NCBI RefSeq assembly: GCF_019175385.1
Contig: NC_083345.1
Span: forward strand, 13,478,027 to 13,542,026
DNA from: Lycium barbarum
Taxonomy: Eukaryota > Streptophyta > Magnoliopsida > Solanales > Solanaceae
Direction: 5' to 3'
DNA: 64,000 nucleotides
The translations under genes were made by a program, and so were the position numbers. This document shows positions 46,267 through 58,172 of this stretch, piece by piece (within the stretch, counting starts at the first letter, position 1; every line of letters starts with the position of its first letter). The notes beneath the pieces are model-generated. The model ran no database searches. It saw only the letters and a program-made list of their open reading frames with translations, and had not been told where the DNA came from.

Positions 46267-48521
46267 TGTCACACCCCTTTTTTTGAGTTTTTCCATTTGA
46301 AGTGACGGTTTTGAATAGGGATTATTTATTTACAGAGTCGCCACCTGGAATTGAGTTTTGGTGTTCCAAGTCACCTTATGAATCCCTAATCAAAAGGAAA
46401 TGACTCTTTTATTATGGTCCGCGAAAACAAAAGACCGGGTAAGGAATTATGTTGACCGGGGAGAAGGTGTTAGGCATTCCCCGAGTCCCGTGGTTCTAGC
46501 ACGGTCGCTTTATCGACTTATACTTGGCTTAAACTAACTTTCTGGATAAATTATGTTACAAGCCTTGATTTGCTCGTACTTTTATTGTTGAACTTTCATT
46601 AGTCTTAACCCGGATGCGTAACCGCGTTCCGGATCTTTTAAAGCGTCTCAAAATAAGATGCGTAACCGCATTCTTAATCGAAACAAGATTAATTATTAAA
46701 CGAGATTGGCCAAGGTGCGTAACCGCATCCTTGAGTTGTTTAAGTGTCTCGAAATAAGATGCGTAGACGCATTCTTAATCGAAACAAACGTCTTGAAACG
46801 TGCCTAAAGCTCATCTAGCGTTAAAGCCAATTATTTGTCTCTAAAATCCGAGACTTATAATTATTTGGTTATTATTAATTACTTATTATTATTTCACTCT
46901 TTTGACAACAAATTTTGAATAAATTCGCGACTCATATCGCTCCCTTACAATTGGTTTAACCACTCTTTTTTTTTTTTTTTTTTGTGAAACTTAGACGCTG
47001 GATATCGTCTAGCAATACAGAAATGACCAAAACAATGACAATTTACAAATATTTAAAGATCGCGACTTGATGATCTACTTTTAGAAAACGATTGGCAAGC
47101 AAACCATACACATATAAAATCAAATAATCAGAACCTAATCCATGTCCAATTACCATTTTAGCCCAACATCCCTTTAATTCATTTCAGCATATTTGGAACA
47201 GCACATTGTTTTTCAACTTAAACATGAAACTATCCAAATTTAACAATATAATAATAAACAATGTTCATATTAATAAATGATACTTAAAAACCAGCAAACC
47301 CACGACCCAAATTTCAGAGAAACTAAGATCTAGTGTAAACATACAAGCATTTAAATATACTCATTCCAATCCCATGTAAGTTTCTTATTCGTTTAACACA
47401 CAAAGAAACAAACAACTACTTTTATTCACTAAAAATATCTTCCAGCATGCTTGATCAACATCCTCAAACATAAAGATGTAGACTTTAGACTAATTTTAGG
47501 ATAAAGGCATGGATCTAAATCACACGAATTTAATTATTCAGAACAGAAACAGCAAATTAAAGACTAGAAATGGACCTTTTGAGCTTTAACCGTACCTTAG
47601 CTTTCAAGACCGGAGCTACGAACCGAGACCTCAACTCACCGAAAATTCAATCGAACCAAGACCTTTAAAACACGAACATACCATTTGACGTTTTCAAGCT
47701 CAAACAAACAACGAAAAAGACGATGGTTTTGGGTTGTGTAAAAAATGGTGGTGAGCTTGTGTAATTTTATAATGGTGTTCCTGGCTGTATTTTAATGGGG
47801 TTTTGGGGTGGTTCTACGGTGCTTTCATGTTGTGTGTTCTAGGATGATTATTATGTCTAGAAAAAAAATGAAGAAAGATTGTTGCCGCTGAAAAAATGTC
47901 TTGGCCTCTCTCTTTTCAGGGTTCTGTCCAATTTATAATATGTAGGTACGGTGTGAAAAATGATGAAAAGATTTTTGAGTCCATCGGCCTTGGAATAGTG
48001 CACATGGATTTTATAATGTAAAGCAAATTTATTTTTTGTTCTTTTTTGTTATTTTGATAAAAAAAACATATATCCATAAAGGGTGCATGTGGCATATGTG
48101 TGTAGGTGAGGTATTTAAAATTGAGTGGTCCCCACCCCTTTTCCTTTTATCTGTTCCTATGCGTGAAATAATATATGATTAACAAATGAGGACATAAAAT
48201 ATTATTCCTACTAAATTAAAATAGCAAGATTAAAATATGTACTCACTCTATATTTATTTATTAAAACTTTTAACTTGGAAATTAAACTAAAAATAGATAA
48301 CACATTTTCGGACATTTTTTTTTCTTTTGTACTAATAAAAATAAAATGAAACTAAACATATATCCTGAACTGTGACTCTATTTTTGTGATTTTCGAATAT
48401 TCAAATAAGACCTACTAAACAAAAAATAAAACCAAATAAAATGTCCAAACCATATTTAAAGGAAAATTTAGATACTAGAAGGTGAAACATTCCGAGGAGG
48501 GTCAAAAATTACGTGTCTACA
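46267..48521 (+). mobile_element. Solo LTR, Tat/Ogre-like (2.26 kb)
   Basis: Starts TGTCACACCCCTTTTTTTGAG and ends TTACGTGTCTACA, with exact CAATC duplications (46262-46266, 48522-48526). It inserted into the copia integrase reading frame; codons on both sides join at DCVF. The start region carries GAGTCGCCACCTGG and GTGTTAGGCATTCC, shared with the LTR at 22611. A 101-bp tandem duplication with four TGCGTAACCGCA-like dyads lies at 46613-46772. No internal coding. Confidence 0.85.
46613..46772. repeat. 101-bp tandem duplication with dyad TGCGTAACCGCA
   Basis: Dyad words sit at 46613-46627, 46658-46671, 46714-46727 and 46759-46772, spaced 45, 56 and 45 bp. Two 101-bp units result. The last copy has TGCGTAGACGCA. 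It lies within the solo LTR. Confidence 0.8.
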
Positions 48522-48526
48522 CAATC

Positions 48527-48790
48527 AACAATTTTTTGTCCTATTTTTACCCTATTAGGTTTAGGAACTTGCAGTTTAGCCAAACACCCCCACACTTTGA
48601 AGTAATTCAAGTTGGGTTTTCTTCCTTTTCGTTTTTTATATGGAATAAATTGTGTTTTTCTATAGGCACTCGATTGAGTATTCTGGTAGTCATAAGGATA
48701 ACTTCCCCCCACAAGTTCTACGGAAAACAAGAACTTATTAACAAGGCATTCATTATTATCAATGATTAATTGAACGTCATAGTTATAAAA
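48527..48790 (-). pseudogene. Ty1-copia integrase fragment
   Basis: In two minus-strand frames, NLWGEVILMTTRILNRVPIE is followed by RKPNLNYFKVWGCLAKLQVP and KPNRVKIGQKIVDCV. These are copia integrase C-terminal words. At least one frameshift. It continues beyond the inserted LTR at 46266 (VVYATNGKGYRFLVHKPENF). Confidence 0.8.
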
Positions 48791-49062
48791 CAATAAATAA
48801 CGGGTAGCCTTTCACTAATATCCATGTCAATACATATAATTGTATGTTAATAGACACGTATTTTCATGAAAAGTCACGACATTTCTAGTGACACCCTTTC
48901 GTGAAAGAACATAACTCTTCTGAGCAAGTATATAACCAATTATCAATTTGGTACTAGTTAATCTCAACGACCGCCATATGAAAAATCCATTAAAGATTTT
49001 GTTGGTTTGGCGTAATAGTCAAGAATGCCATCAGTTTTCATAGCTCTTGTTATTAAAATTAA

Positions 49063-49877
49063 GGAAAAAGGATCAAATATACCCCTCTCCTTTAGTTTAT
49101 TGGCTAACTTTGTCCTCCGTTAGCCAAAGTGATCAAATATACCCCTCCGTTAGCCGAAGTGTTCACTTATACCCTTAAGTGGATGAAAATCCTCAATTCA
49201 GCCAAAATTACTCATTTAATTAAAAAATACTCATGCCCCATATTTTAACCCGGCCCGACCCACAAAAAATAGTTTCACTCCACCCAATTATATTCCTTTT
49301 ACATACTAATTCAGAGACTTCTTATCTTAGACCTTTCATCAGGTGCATGCCATCTTCATTTTCTGTTACTAATTGAGATATGAATTCTTGAATTGCAATA
49401 GAAAGACTTAATCTAGTTATAACTTTGGACTACTTGCTCCAAATCAAAGTTAGAAGGCTCATTAAACTGTAACTTGCTGCTGATGAAGTACAATTAAATA
49501 GGCATATCTAATATCGTTAAATCAATGTCCAAATGGAGAATTGGACAGGAAGGGGAATATTAACTTGTCACGAAATTCTCTCTATTCATCCATCCTATGC
49601 AGGTCATCAAACATCTATATCGCGATTGATACACAGAACTTCAAAGGGATTTATTTGAGTAGGGTGAAATTATTTTTCATGGGTTGGGGTGGATTATAAT
49701 ATGGGGTACGGGTATTTTTAATTAAATGGGTAATTTTGGCTGAGTTGAGATTTCCACCCATTTAATGCTATAAGTGAACACTTCGGCTAACAGAGGGGTG
49801 TATTTGATCACTTTGGCTAACGGAGGGCAAAGTTAGCAAGTAAACTAAAGTAGAGGGGTATATTTGATCCTTTTCCC
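49063..49877. mobile_element. Foldback MITE, exact 9-bp TSD (Mutator-like)
   Basis: 815 bp. The left arm GGAAAAAGGATCAAATATAC is inverted at the right end (GGGAAAAGGATCAAATATAC). The arms extend through CTCCTTTAGTTTA, GCTAACTTTG and CGGAGG words on both sides. The 9-bp flank TAAAATTAA is identical at 49054-49062 and 49878-49886. The end motif GG(A/G)AAAAGG resembles the element at 6266-6721. Non-coding. Confidence 0.85.
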
Positions 49878-50394
49878 TAAAATTAAACACTCAGTCTAAT
49901 ATTTACTTTATCATAAGCCAGGAAGCCCCCACATTTCAAATATTTTAAGTACACTGTTCTTGGGCAACTCAAAATTAAAGGGCATGTGAAGAATTTCTCT
50001 CCATAACATCAAATCAAAATGCACATTAATGATCCTAAGTCAGCATGCACATAAAAAAATGCCCTCAAACGTTTTGATGTTAGAATCTTATTAACCAAAC
50101 TTCATGCTAAGCAATCATTCTTTATTGATGCCAAATATTTTTGCACAAAGCATCACAAAACACCCAACTTTTATTTCCATCAAGACACTTCAGTTATCCG
50201 ACAATGATACGACACAAAGTACGACACGAAACAGTTTTCTTATTAGCAAACGTGGCTTGTGGTTTTAGCAATTCCTTTGTAGTGTCTTTATCTCGCAATT
50301 GATTTCATTTGCTAGATGATATGCATGAATGACGTGACAGAGTTCTCCAGTATCAAATGTCAAAACAACATCTTGTCAAATTGGAACAATGAAA

Positions 50395-50520
50395 TTAGTC
50401 ACTAAAGGCATCAGCTATCATTTTTTTATGGTTCTGCCAATTAGGATTCAACCTTTCTATTTTATCAAATAGATTCAAGAAAACTCTTGTATTACCCGGA
50501 TAAAAGTAAGGCAGAAACTT
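50395..50520 (-). other. Unassigned coding-like segment
   Basis: A minus-strand run open over about 41 codons (KFLPYFYPGNTRVFLNLFDK, then IERLNPNWQNHKKMIADAFS), ending in TAA (50395-50397). It may begin after an AG acceptor at the AACAAG near 50520. It lies close to the left flank of the chromovirus insertion. I cannot tell a copia gag remnant from a cellular exon. Confidence 0.25.
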
Positions 50521-50687
50521 GTTAGAAAGTCACCAAATTTTGCTAAAATTCCATGATATATTTTCAACTCTACATGGTTAAAATACCCTTCACACGAGAC
50601 ACATTTGGAATGGAAAAAAAATATTACCCACTATCAGTATACTTAATTGAGATGAAAAATGAATTAGCCTTAACATAAGTATGGAAC

Positions 50688-53165
50688 TGTCACGACCCGG
50701 CTAGGGGCCGCGACGGGTACCCGTGCTAACCACCGAGCACCACTCGTTTTACTACTCCTTAGCCTCTTTATCAATCGATTATCCACTTCATAGTTAATTT
50801 ATAAGAAAACCATTTTCATTTGGAAACAAAAGCATTGTATATACTTGAGCCCTATAGACTAGCAAAATAATACATATACGTTCATACATACAAAATGACC
50901 CTTCCATGAGACCATACAACCCACATCGAGTATCTACGAGCCTCTATGAACTGACACATATACAACTGTACACAAAAGATTGTCCTAGGCACCTCCGGAG
51001 CAATGGAGGGCTTTTAATCGGCTGGCAACTCTAGGAATCTGGAGCAACGTCTCCTCCCTGCCTACCTGTGGGCATGAACACAGCGTCCAAAGAAAAAGGA
51101 CGTCAGTACAAACATTGTACTGAGTATGAGAAGCATAAAAAATGAAGAAAGACAGTGATAATATAATGTGAACGTCAATATGAAACATCTGAATCTGAAT
51201 GGCAATCGTAAAAGGAGTATTGCATGTTGTCTTACTCACACTCATCATAATCTCATATATGCATAATATGCAAGCTGCCCGTCCATATCGGAACGGTGTG
51301 ATAATCAATAACATTAGCCCGCGTCCAGGCCTCCCGCGTCCGGGGTACCATCTCATGCCGCCCACTAGTGGTGTCTGCCCATGCCAAAAGGTCATGGTGT
51401 ATCCGTATAGCTGCCCGCCTTGGCGGTGACTGCCCGGCCAACTAGGCGCGGTGTAATATGATCATGACATGCTCATCAAAAATACTTGTAATAATATGCT
51501 TATTATAATATGCTTATCATAATACATGCATAAGACTCGAGATCAACTATACTCTATCGGGTTGACGTAAGGTCATGATTTCTCCGATTTCATTATGGGG
51601 CAATTATTGACATTCTGCCTCACCTTGAAGGAATTAGAACATAAGCTGAGTGTAAGCAATAAATAACATCACTATCAATATGGCATCATCATATCATATC
51701 TCTTATCTTATATAGACATTTATGAATATAGGCTTCTAGCTTTCCGGAAAATAGGAACTCATGAAGAGGAAAAGAACTTATACTATAGGATTCATGCCAT
51801 TGGAAAGAAAGGACTAGCCTCACATACCTTTGTCGTTTAGCTAAGCTATCGGTCTCTCGTTCACCTCCGATGTTACGTCGTCACCTTCATTAAAAAATGC
51901 GAGGTACATTAGCTAAATAACTATGAGAACGCGTCGTTATTTCTAGGAAAAATTGGGCAGCACTTCCTTTGTTTATACTACTTTTCCCATGTTCTATATC
52001 AACTCCCAACATTCCCAATGCTACTCACAATATCACAATCAATAATCATCATCTATGTGTATTTAGCAAAATCCACCATTTCTCTCCAATTTCATCACAT
52101 TTATGGTTATAGGTTCGATATCGTATTTTCCCACGTATCACATTTATCTCAGGGTTTACAAGTCATTTATAACCTATTCATACTCACAACACCCTATAAT
52201 CCATGATTCAATTCAACTACTAACCAAACATGACACTATTCACTCTTGAATGACCCATTTGCTATGCTTCTCTACAAGTCGAGTACCTTAACCTTCCAAT
52301 ATCTTTAAACAACATGTAATAGTCATGAAACTTACCTTGGATGATGGTTGGACAAGCCTTGAGTGGAGTTTTCCCTTCTAGCACCAAAACCCTACTTTCC
52401 CTCTTTGGATTTCCTTGAGGAAGATGAACCTTACTTGGGTTTCATACACTTTGATTCATGGATTTGATGTTGTTAATCTTGGTTTCCCTTGATTTTTCTT
52501 GTGGATGAAAGTTTGGAGAGGGTTCCAGAGGTTTTAGGACTAAAATGGTGAAAAAAAATGAGTTAGAACGAAATTGGGTCTATATATAATTGTCCAGAAG
52601 ATTCTGGACTGGCACAACATGCGACACCATATGCGAGTCGCATGTCGAACATGCGAGTCGCATGTTGTGTCGCAGGTCAGGCCAGTTGATCAACTCTCAC
52701 TGGCACAACATGCGACACTATGTGCGAGTCGCATGTCGAACATGCGAGTCGCATGTTGTGTCGCAGGTCATGCCAGAACGTGATGAACTATCTGCCGTAA
52801 AGTGGCCATAACTTTTGATCCCGATGTGATGTAAGGGCCCACCACCTATGGTTGGAAAGATATTTCAATTATCTACAACTTTTATACTGTGGTATTTTTC
52901 CCATATTCCGACTAAAAAATGGAGTTTTGGTCCCTACAAACCAGATCCTCCGAAAGTGTTTCCTTAACACGCCCTTTTTGGATGGCTTGTGCCTATATTT
53001 GGCTTGTGGGTACTTCTTGAAACTCACTTGGATCCTAATTACCAACATAAGGGGCATTACAATTCTTCTCCTAAATATCTTTAAAACATCGCTAGTTCGA
53101 TACTCGAAATTGTCCTTCGCCAGTCGATCCACTGTGCGCGAACGAAAATTTTCCGGGGTGTAACA
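50688..53165 (-). repeat. 3' LTR of the chromovirus
   Basis: 2478 bp, in the same orientation as the copy at 58379-60856, with the same length and about 25 substitutions. It includes a TATA box (52580-52588, minus sense) preceded by the palindromic tandem array. The small + frame 51199-51429 is noted separately in the findings. Confidence 0.95.
52609..52776 (-). promoter_or_regulatory. Palindromic tandem array in the U3 of the 3' LTR
   Basis: Two copies (52609-52685 and 52700-52776), period 91 bp. Each contains nested dyads CAACATGCGACAC, TGCGAGTCGCATGTCG, CATGCGAGTCGCATG and TTGTGTCGCAGG. In element orientation it is directly upstream of the TATA box (52588-52580). The copy in the other LTR (60300-60467) is almost identical. 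Confidence 0.8.
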
Positions 53166-53178
53166 TTCTCCCCCCCTT
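53166..53178 (-). promoter_or_regulatory. Polypurine tract of the chromovirus
   Basis: Minus-strand AAGGGGGGGAGAA directly precedes the 3' LTR, the primer for plus-strand DNA synthesis. Confidence 0.85.
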
Positions 53179-53369
53179 GGGAACATTCGTCCTCGAATGT
53201 TAAACGCTCGGGAATTCTACGAAAATTTCGCCAGTGTTTCCCCTGTACTATGGCACTACTAACCTGTCACAACAACCCATAATATCATCGCCTCACAGGG
53301 CTACATCACAATAGCAACATATTTGTGGCCACACACGCCCAAAATCATAAAAATTAGTGCATACATACC

Positions 53370-56300
53370 TTATCTCGTTGGCGTTTCGTCTTGGATTTCT
53401 CCTGGGGGTTGGAATAAGTGAGGATACTTTGACTTCATGCTCTCTTCCGCTTCCCAAGTCATTTCTTCCCAGTTGTTGTTCCGCAACAGGACCTTAACGG
53501 AAGCTACCTCTTTGTTTCGAAGCTTTCGCACTTGTCTATCTAAGATGGAAATAGGCACTTCTTCATAAGTTAAATTTTCCGCTATTTGCACATCATCTAG
53601 CGGGACAATCTTTGTGGGATCTCCAACACACTTGCGGAGCATTGAAACATGAAAGACTGGATGGATTGATTCAAGCTCTGAAGGCAACTCTAGTTCATAG
53701 GCTACCTGTCCCACCTTGCGGATGATTTTGTAGGGTCCGATATACCTCGGACTTAGCTTCCCTTTCTTGCCAAATCTCATCACCCCCTTCATTGGCGACA
53801 CTTTCAAGAACACCCAATCATGAATCTGAAACTCCAAATCTCGTCGGCGGTTGTCCGCATAGGACTTTTGGCGACTTTGGGCTGTCAACAACCGATCTCG
53901 AATCACCTTGACCTTTTCTATTGCTTGCTGGACCAATTCAGGGCCCACTAATTGTGCTTCTCCTACTTCGAACCATCCGATTGGAGATCTACATTTCCTT
54001 CCATATAACGCTTCGTATGGAGCCATTTGTATACTAGAATGATAGCTGTTGTTATATGAAAATTCAATGAGGGGTAAATGATCATCCCAGCTTCCACCAA
54101 AATCTAACACACACGCCCGGAGCATATCTTCTAAGGTTTGAATGGTACGCTCGGCTTGCCCATCGGTCTATGGATGAAATGCTGTGCTAAATTTCACTTG
54201 CGTGCCCAAACCTTCTTGAAAAGACTTCCAAAACTTAGCTGTAAACTGTGCTCCCCTGTCTGTGATAATAGACAATGGTATGCCATGGAGCCGCACGATT
54301 TCCTTGAGATATAGCCTTGCATAGTCTTCTGCTGCGTACGTTGTTTTGACTGGAAGGAAATGGGATGCTTTCGTCAATCTATCCACGATCACCCATATCG
54401 AATCATACTTACCCCGAGAGCGAGGTAATCCCACAATGAAATCCATGTTGGTCACTTCCCATTTCCAAGTAGGTATTTCTATAGCCTGCAATAATCCTCC
54501 TGGCTTCTGATGCTCAACTTTCACTTGTTGGCAATTTGGGCATTGAGCTACGAATTCCGCTATATCTCTTTTCATACCATCCCACCAATACATTATCTTT
54601 AGATCATGATACATTTTGGTCGCACCTGGGTGGATAGAATACCGAGTACAATGTGCTTCGGCTAAGATTCGTCGGCGCAGGTCCGCCACATTTGGCACGT
54701 ATAATCTCCCTCGGTATCTGAGAACCCCATCACTAGAAACTTCAAACGAAGAATTTTCTTTTCCATAAGATACGTCTCTATAATGACATAACTGAGGATC
54801 TTCGCGTTGCCGTTCTTTCACTTCCATAACCAAGGACGAAACTATAGAATCTTTGATACTAGTACCTGCCTCACCCCCATCAAGCACACACACTCCAAGA
54901 TTAGCCAACCGATGTATTTCTTGAACCATTTCTCTCCTTTCCGGAGGGACTTCGCATAGACTGCCCATCGATCAGCGGCTAAGTGCATCGGCTACTACAT
55001 TGGCCTTCCCGGGGTGGTACAAAATGTCAACATCATAATCTTTTAATAGTTCTAACCACCGCCTCTATCGCAGATTCAATTCCTTTTGCTTGAAAATATA
55101 CTGGAGGCTTTTGTGATCTGTATAGATATCCACGTGCACACCATACAAGTAATGTCTCCACATCTTTAAGGCATGAATGACTGCAGCCAATTCGAGATCA
55201 TGTGTGGGGTAATTCTTTTCATGCTTCCGCAATTGTCTCGATGCGTATGCAATAACCTTATCATGCTACATCAATACACATCCTAACCCGACACCCGAAG
55301 CATCGCAATACACCACGTAACCATCTGATCCTTCTGGAAGTGTTAAAACTGGAGCTGAGGTTAACCTGTCTTTCAACTCTTGGAAACTACGCTCACAAGC
55401 GTCGTTCCACTAGAATTTAGCCGCCTTCTGGGTTAGTTTAGTCAATGGGGCTGAGATAGATGAAAAGCCCTCTACAAATCTCCTATAATATCCAGCCAAA
55501 CCCAGGAAACTACGAACTTCTGTGGGCGTCGTAGGCCTTGGCCAAGTTTTCACCGCTTCAATCTTTTGAGTATCAACTCGAATACCATCATCGGAAATAA
55601 CATGGCCTAGAAATGTCACCGAATTTAGCCAAAACTCGCACTTTGAAAATTTCGCATATAACTCCCGGGCTCGAAGAATGCCTAGAACAATCCTCAAATG
55701 ATCTGCATGTTCCGATTCCGTGCGAGAATACACCAGAATATCATCGATAAATACGATCACAAACAGATCCAAGAGAGGCCTGAATATGTTGTTCATCAAA
55801 TTCATAAATACAGCCGGAGCATTAGTCAACCCGAATGACATCACTCGAAATTCATAGTGGCCATATCTCATTCTGAAAGCCGTTTTAGGAATATCCGCCT
55901 CTCTAACTCTCACCTGATGGTAGCCCGACCTCAGACCTATCTTGGAAAACCACTTGGCACCCTGCAATTGATCGAACAAATCATCAATCCTTGGGAGAGG
56001 ATATCTGTTCTTTATCGTCACCTTGTTCAATTGCCTATAGTCAATACACATTCGTAGCGAGCCGTCTTTCTTTCTCACAAACAAGACCGGTGCTCCCCAC
56101 GGTGATGAACTAGGTCTAATGAATCCCTTCTCGAGCAAGTCCTTCAACTGTACCTTTAGTTCTTTCAATTCTGCCGGAGCCATCCGATAAGGAGGAATAG
56201 AAATAGGTTTTGTGTCTGGCAACACATCAATAGCGAACTCAATTTCTCTTTCTGGTGGAAGACCTGGAAGTTCATCCGGAAATACATCTGGGAATTCATT

Positions 56301-58172
56301 CACCACCGGAACCGACTGAAAAGTTGGCGGCTCTGCCGCAGTGTCATGAACCCGAACTAAATGATAAATATAGCCCTTTGCTATCATTTTCCTCGCCTTG
56401 AGGTAGGAAATAAACCTACCCTTCGGCGATGCTGCATTACCCTTCCATTTAAGCACGGGCTCTCTCGGAAATTGGAATCGAACCATTTTTGTCCGGCAAT
56501 CAACATTTGCATAACACGATGCCAACCAATCCATACCCATGATTATATCGAAGTCAACCATCTCTAGCTCAATCAAATCAGCTTGGGTCTGACGATCACA
56601 TATCACAATAATACAATTTCTGTATACCCGTCTTGCTATCACGGGTTCACCAACCGGAGTGAGTACCTCAAAGGGTTTAATGGACTCGGGTTTCACCCCA
56701 ACACAGCCGGCAACATATGGAGTAATATAAGAAAATGTAGATCCTGGATCTATCAACGCATACACCTTACGGGAGAATATAGACAATATACCTGTGACAA
56801 CATCTGGGGAAGACTCAAGATCCTGTCGCCCCGCTAGAGCATATACACGAGGCTGAGCAGCACCTGAAGTGGATACTCCCCCTCTACCCCTGCCTCTACC
56901 TGCTGTCATCTGGGGAGTCGGTGTTCTCTGGCGTGCTGATGAAGAACCCGCTGCTGAACCTGTGGGCTGAGTCCCAGCCCTATCTCTCGCTGAGGGGTAG
57001 TCCCTCATCATGTGACCGACTTGCCCGCAGGTATAGCAAGCATCCGACCCTAGGCGACACTGTCCCGAATGCAACCTACCGCACTGATTACACCGCGGTA
57101 CTGGGGGCCTCTGCTGACCCTGATCTCTCCTGGACTGAGAATCTGAGGCTCTTGAACTCTGTCCCTGTCCCGGCTGAAAAGAACGATCGAACCTCCTATC
57201 TGAGAATCTGGGGGGCGCACTAGTCGCGGACTGACCTGAGTGCCTGGGATGTGTCTGTCTCGGTCCCCCTCTATACTCACTGCTCTCTCCCATAGATCTA
57301 GCCCTCTTACCCTGTCTTTTGTCACCATCACGATCACCTCCTTGCTGTCGTTGTCGGTCCTCGAGATTCTGGGCATGGGCCTGTATCCGGGAAATATCCA
57401 TCCCGTCTTGCAAGGAGACCGTCAGACAGTCTCTGTACAAATGTGGCCCTAGGCCACTCACAAACCTGTAAACCCGATCTCCCATGTCTGCCACCATAGC
57501 TGGAGCATATCTTGCCAATGAATTGAACTGCATACTATACTCTCAAGCACTCATGCCTCTTTGTTTTAAATTCAGGAACCTGTCCGCTCTAGCTCGGCGG
57601 ACCTCGGGTGGCAAATAATGGCGAGTAAAAGCATCTACAAACTCTTGCCAAACCGGAGGAGGAGCATTTTCCCCTCTTGATAATACCCAATTGTTGTACC
57701 ATAATACCGCCAAGTCCCGGAGTCTATAGGATGCCAACTCCACGGATTCAGTCTCGGAGGCATGAACAACCCTCAATGGCCTCAATATATCATCGATAAA
57801 ACTTTGTGGGTCTTCCTCTGGCTTTGACCCGAAGAATTCCGGAGGATTTAGACTCATAAAATCACGGGCCTTTGTACTTGCTGCCCGATCACTTGAACCC
57901 ACATTCTGTCGTTGTGCTTGTGCAGCCACCAACTGGGTCAATAACTGAATAGCCTCGGTCATTTGTTGGCCCGAAGCGACCGGCGGAGGAATTGGAGCTG
58001 GGGCTCCTGCTTGCCCTTCCACATTGGGCAAGGTAGAAGAAGAAGTGGGAGTGGCATGCGAGGAAGTGGCATCTTGAGCCTCGCTCTGTCCCCACTCAAC
58101 TGGAGGTTCTCGGCTGGTGCCTTCACCGGCGGCATTTAATATCGCGCGGATTTGTTTCTTCTTTGGCGGCAT
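53370..58172 (-). pseudogene. Chromovirus gag-pol polyprotein with six premature stops
   Basis: A single frame from ATG at 58172 (MPPKKKQIRA) to the stop at 53370, with no frameshift. Order: gag capsid region (58100-57300; FFGSKPEEDPQSFIDD); zinc knuckle ([14 protein letters not shown], last Cys replaced by Tyr); aspartic protease ([12 protein letters not shown], 56700s); RT ([28 protein letters not shown]); RNase H (55400-55000); integrase (CPNCQQVKVEHQKPGG, WVIVDRLTKASHF; DDE core); C-terminal chromodomain-like tail (53650-53400). Premature stops are at 57543, 55410, 55266, 55065, 54972 and 54168. RT motif A reads [12 protein letters not shown], with Gly where the catalytic Asp is expected (55935-55937). 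Non-functional; recognisable throughout. Confidence 0.93.

Larger units (their letters stand above)
44430..50682 (-). mobile_element. Degenerate Ty1-copia remnant(s), minus strand
   Basis: At 44501 a TGTTAGGTATATGG LTR start follows a PPT (44502-44511, minus-sense TGTGGGGGAT). Decayed pol words then occur at increasing coordinates: RNase H (45084-45600), integrase/RT border (46140-46266 and 48527-48790), and a second integrase-like stretch at about 49890-49960. Many stops and frameshifts are present. The remnant was later cut by the solo LTR 46267-48521 and the MITE 49063-49877. The KYLK...CLA-type words occur twice, so two copia copies may be merged here. Confidence 0.65.

Noticed and set aside
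52609..52776. Regularly spaced repeats resembling a CRISPR array
   Set aside because: Only two long units, nested palindromes and no spacers of uniform length; the region is a plant LTR.
55857..57452. Several plus-strand frames opposite chromovirus gag-pol
   Set aside because: Shadows of the gag-pol frame; no motifs of their own.
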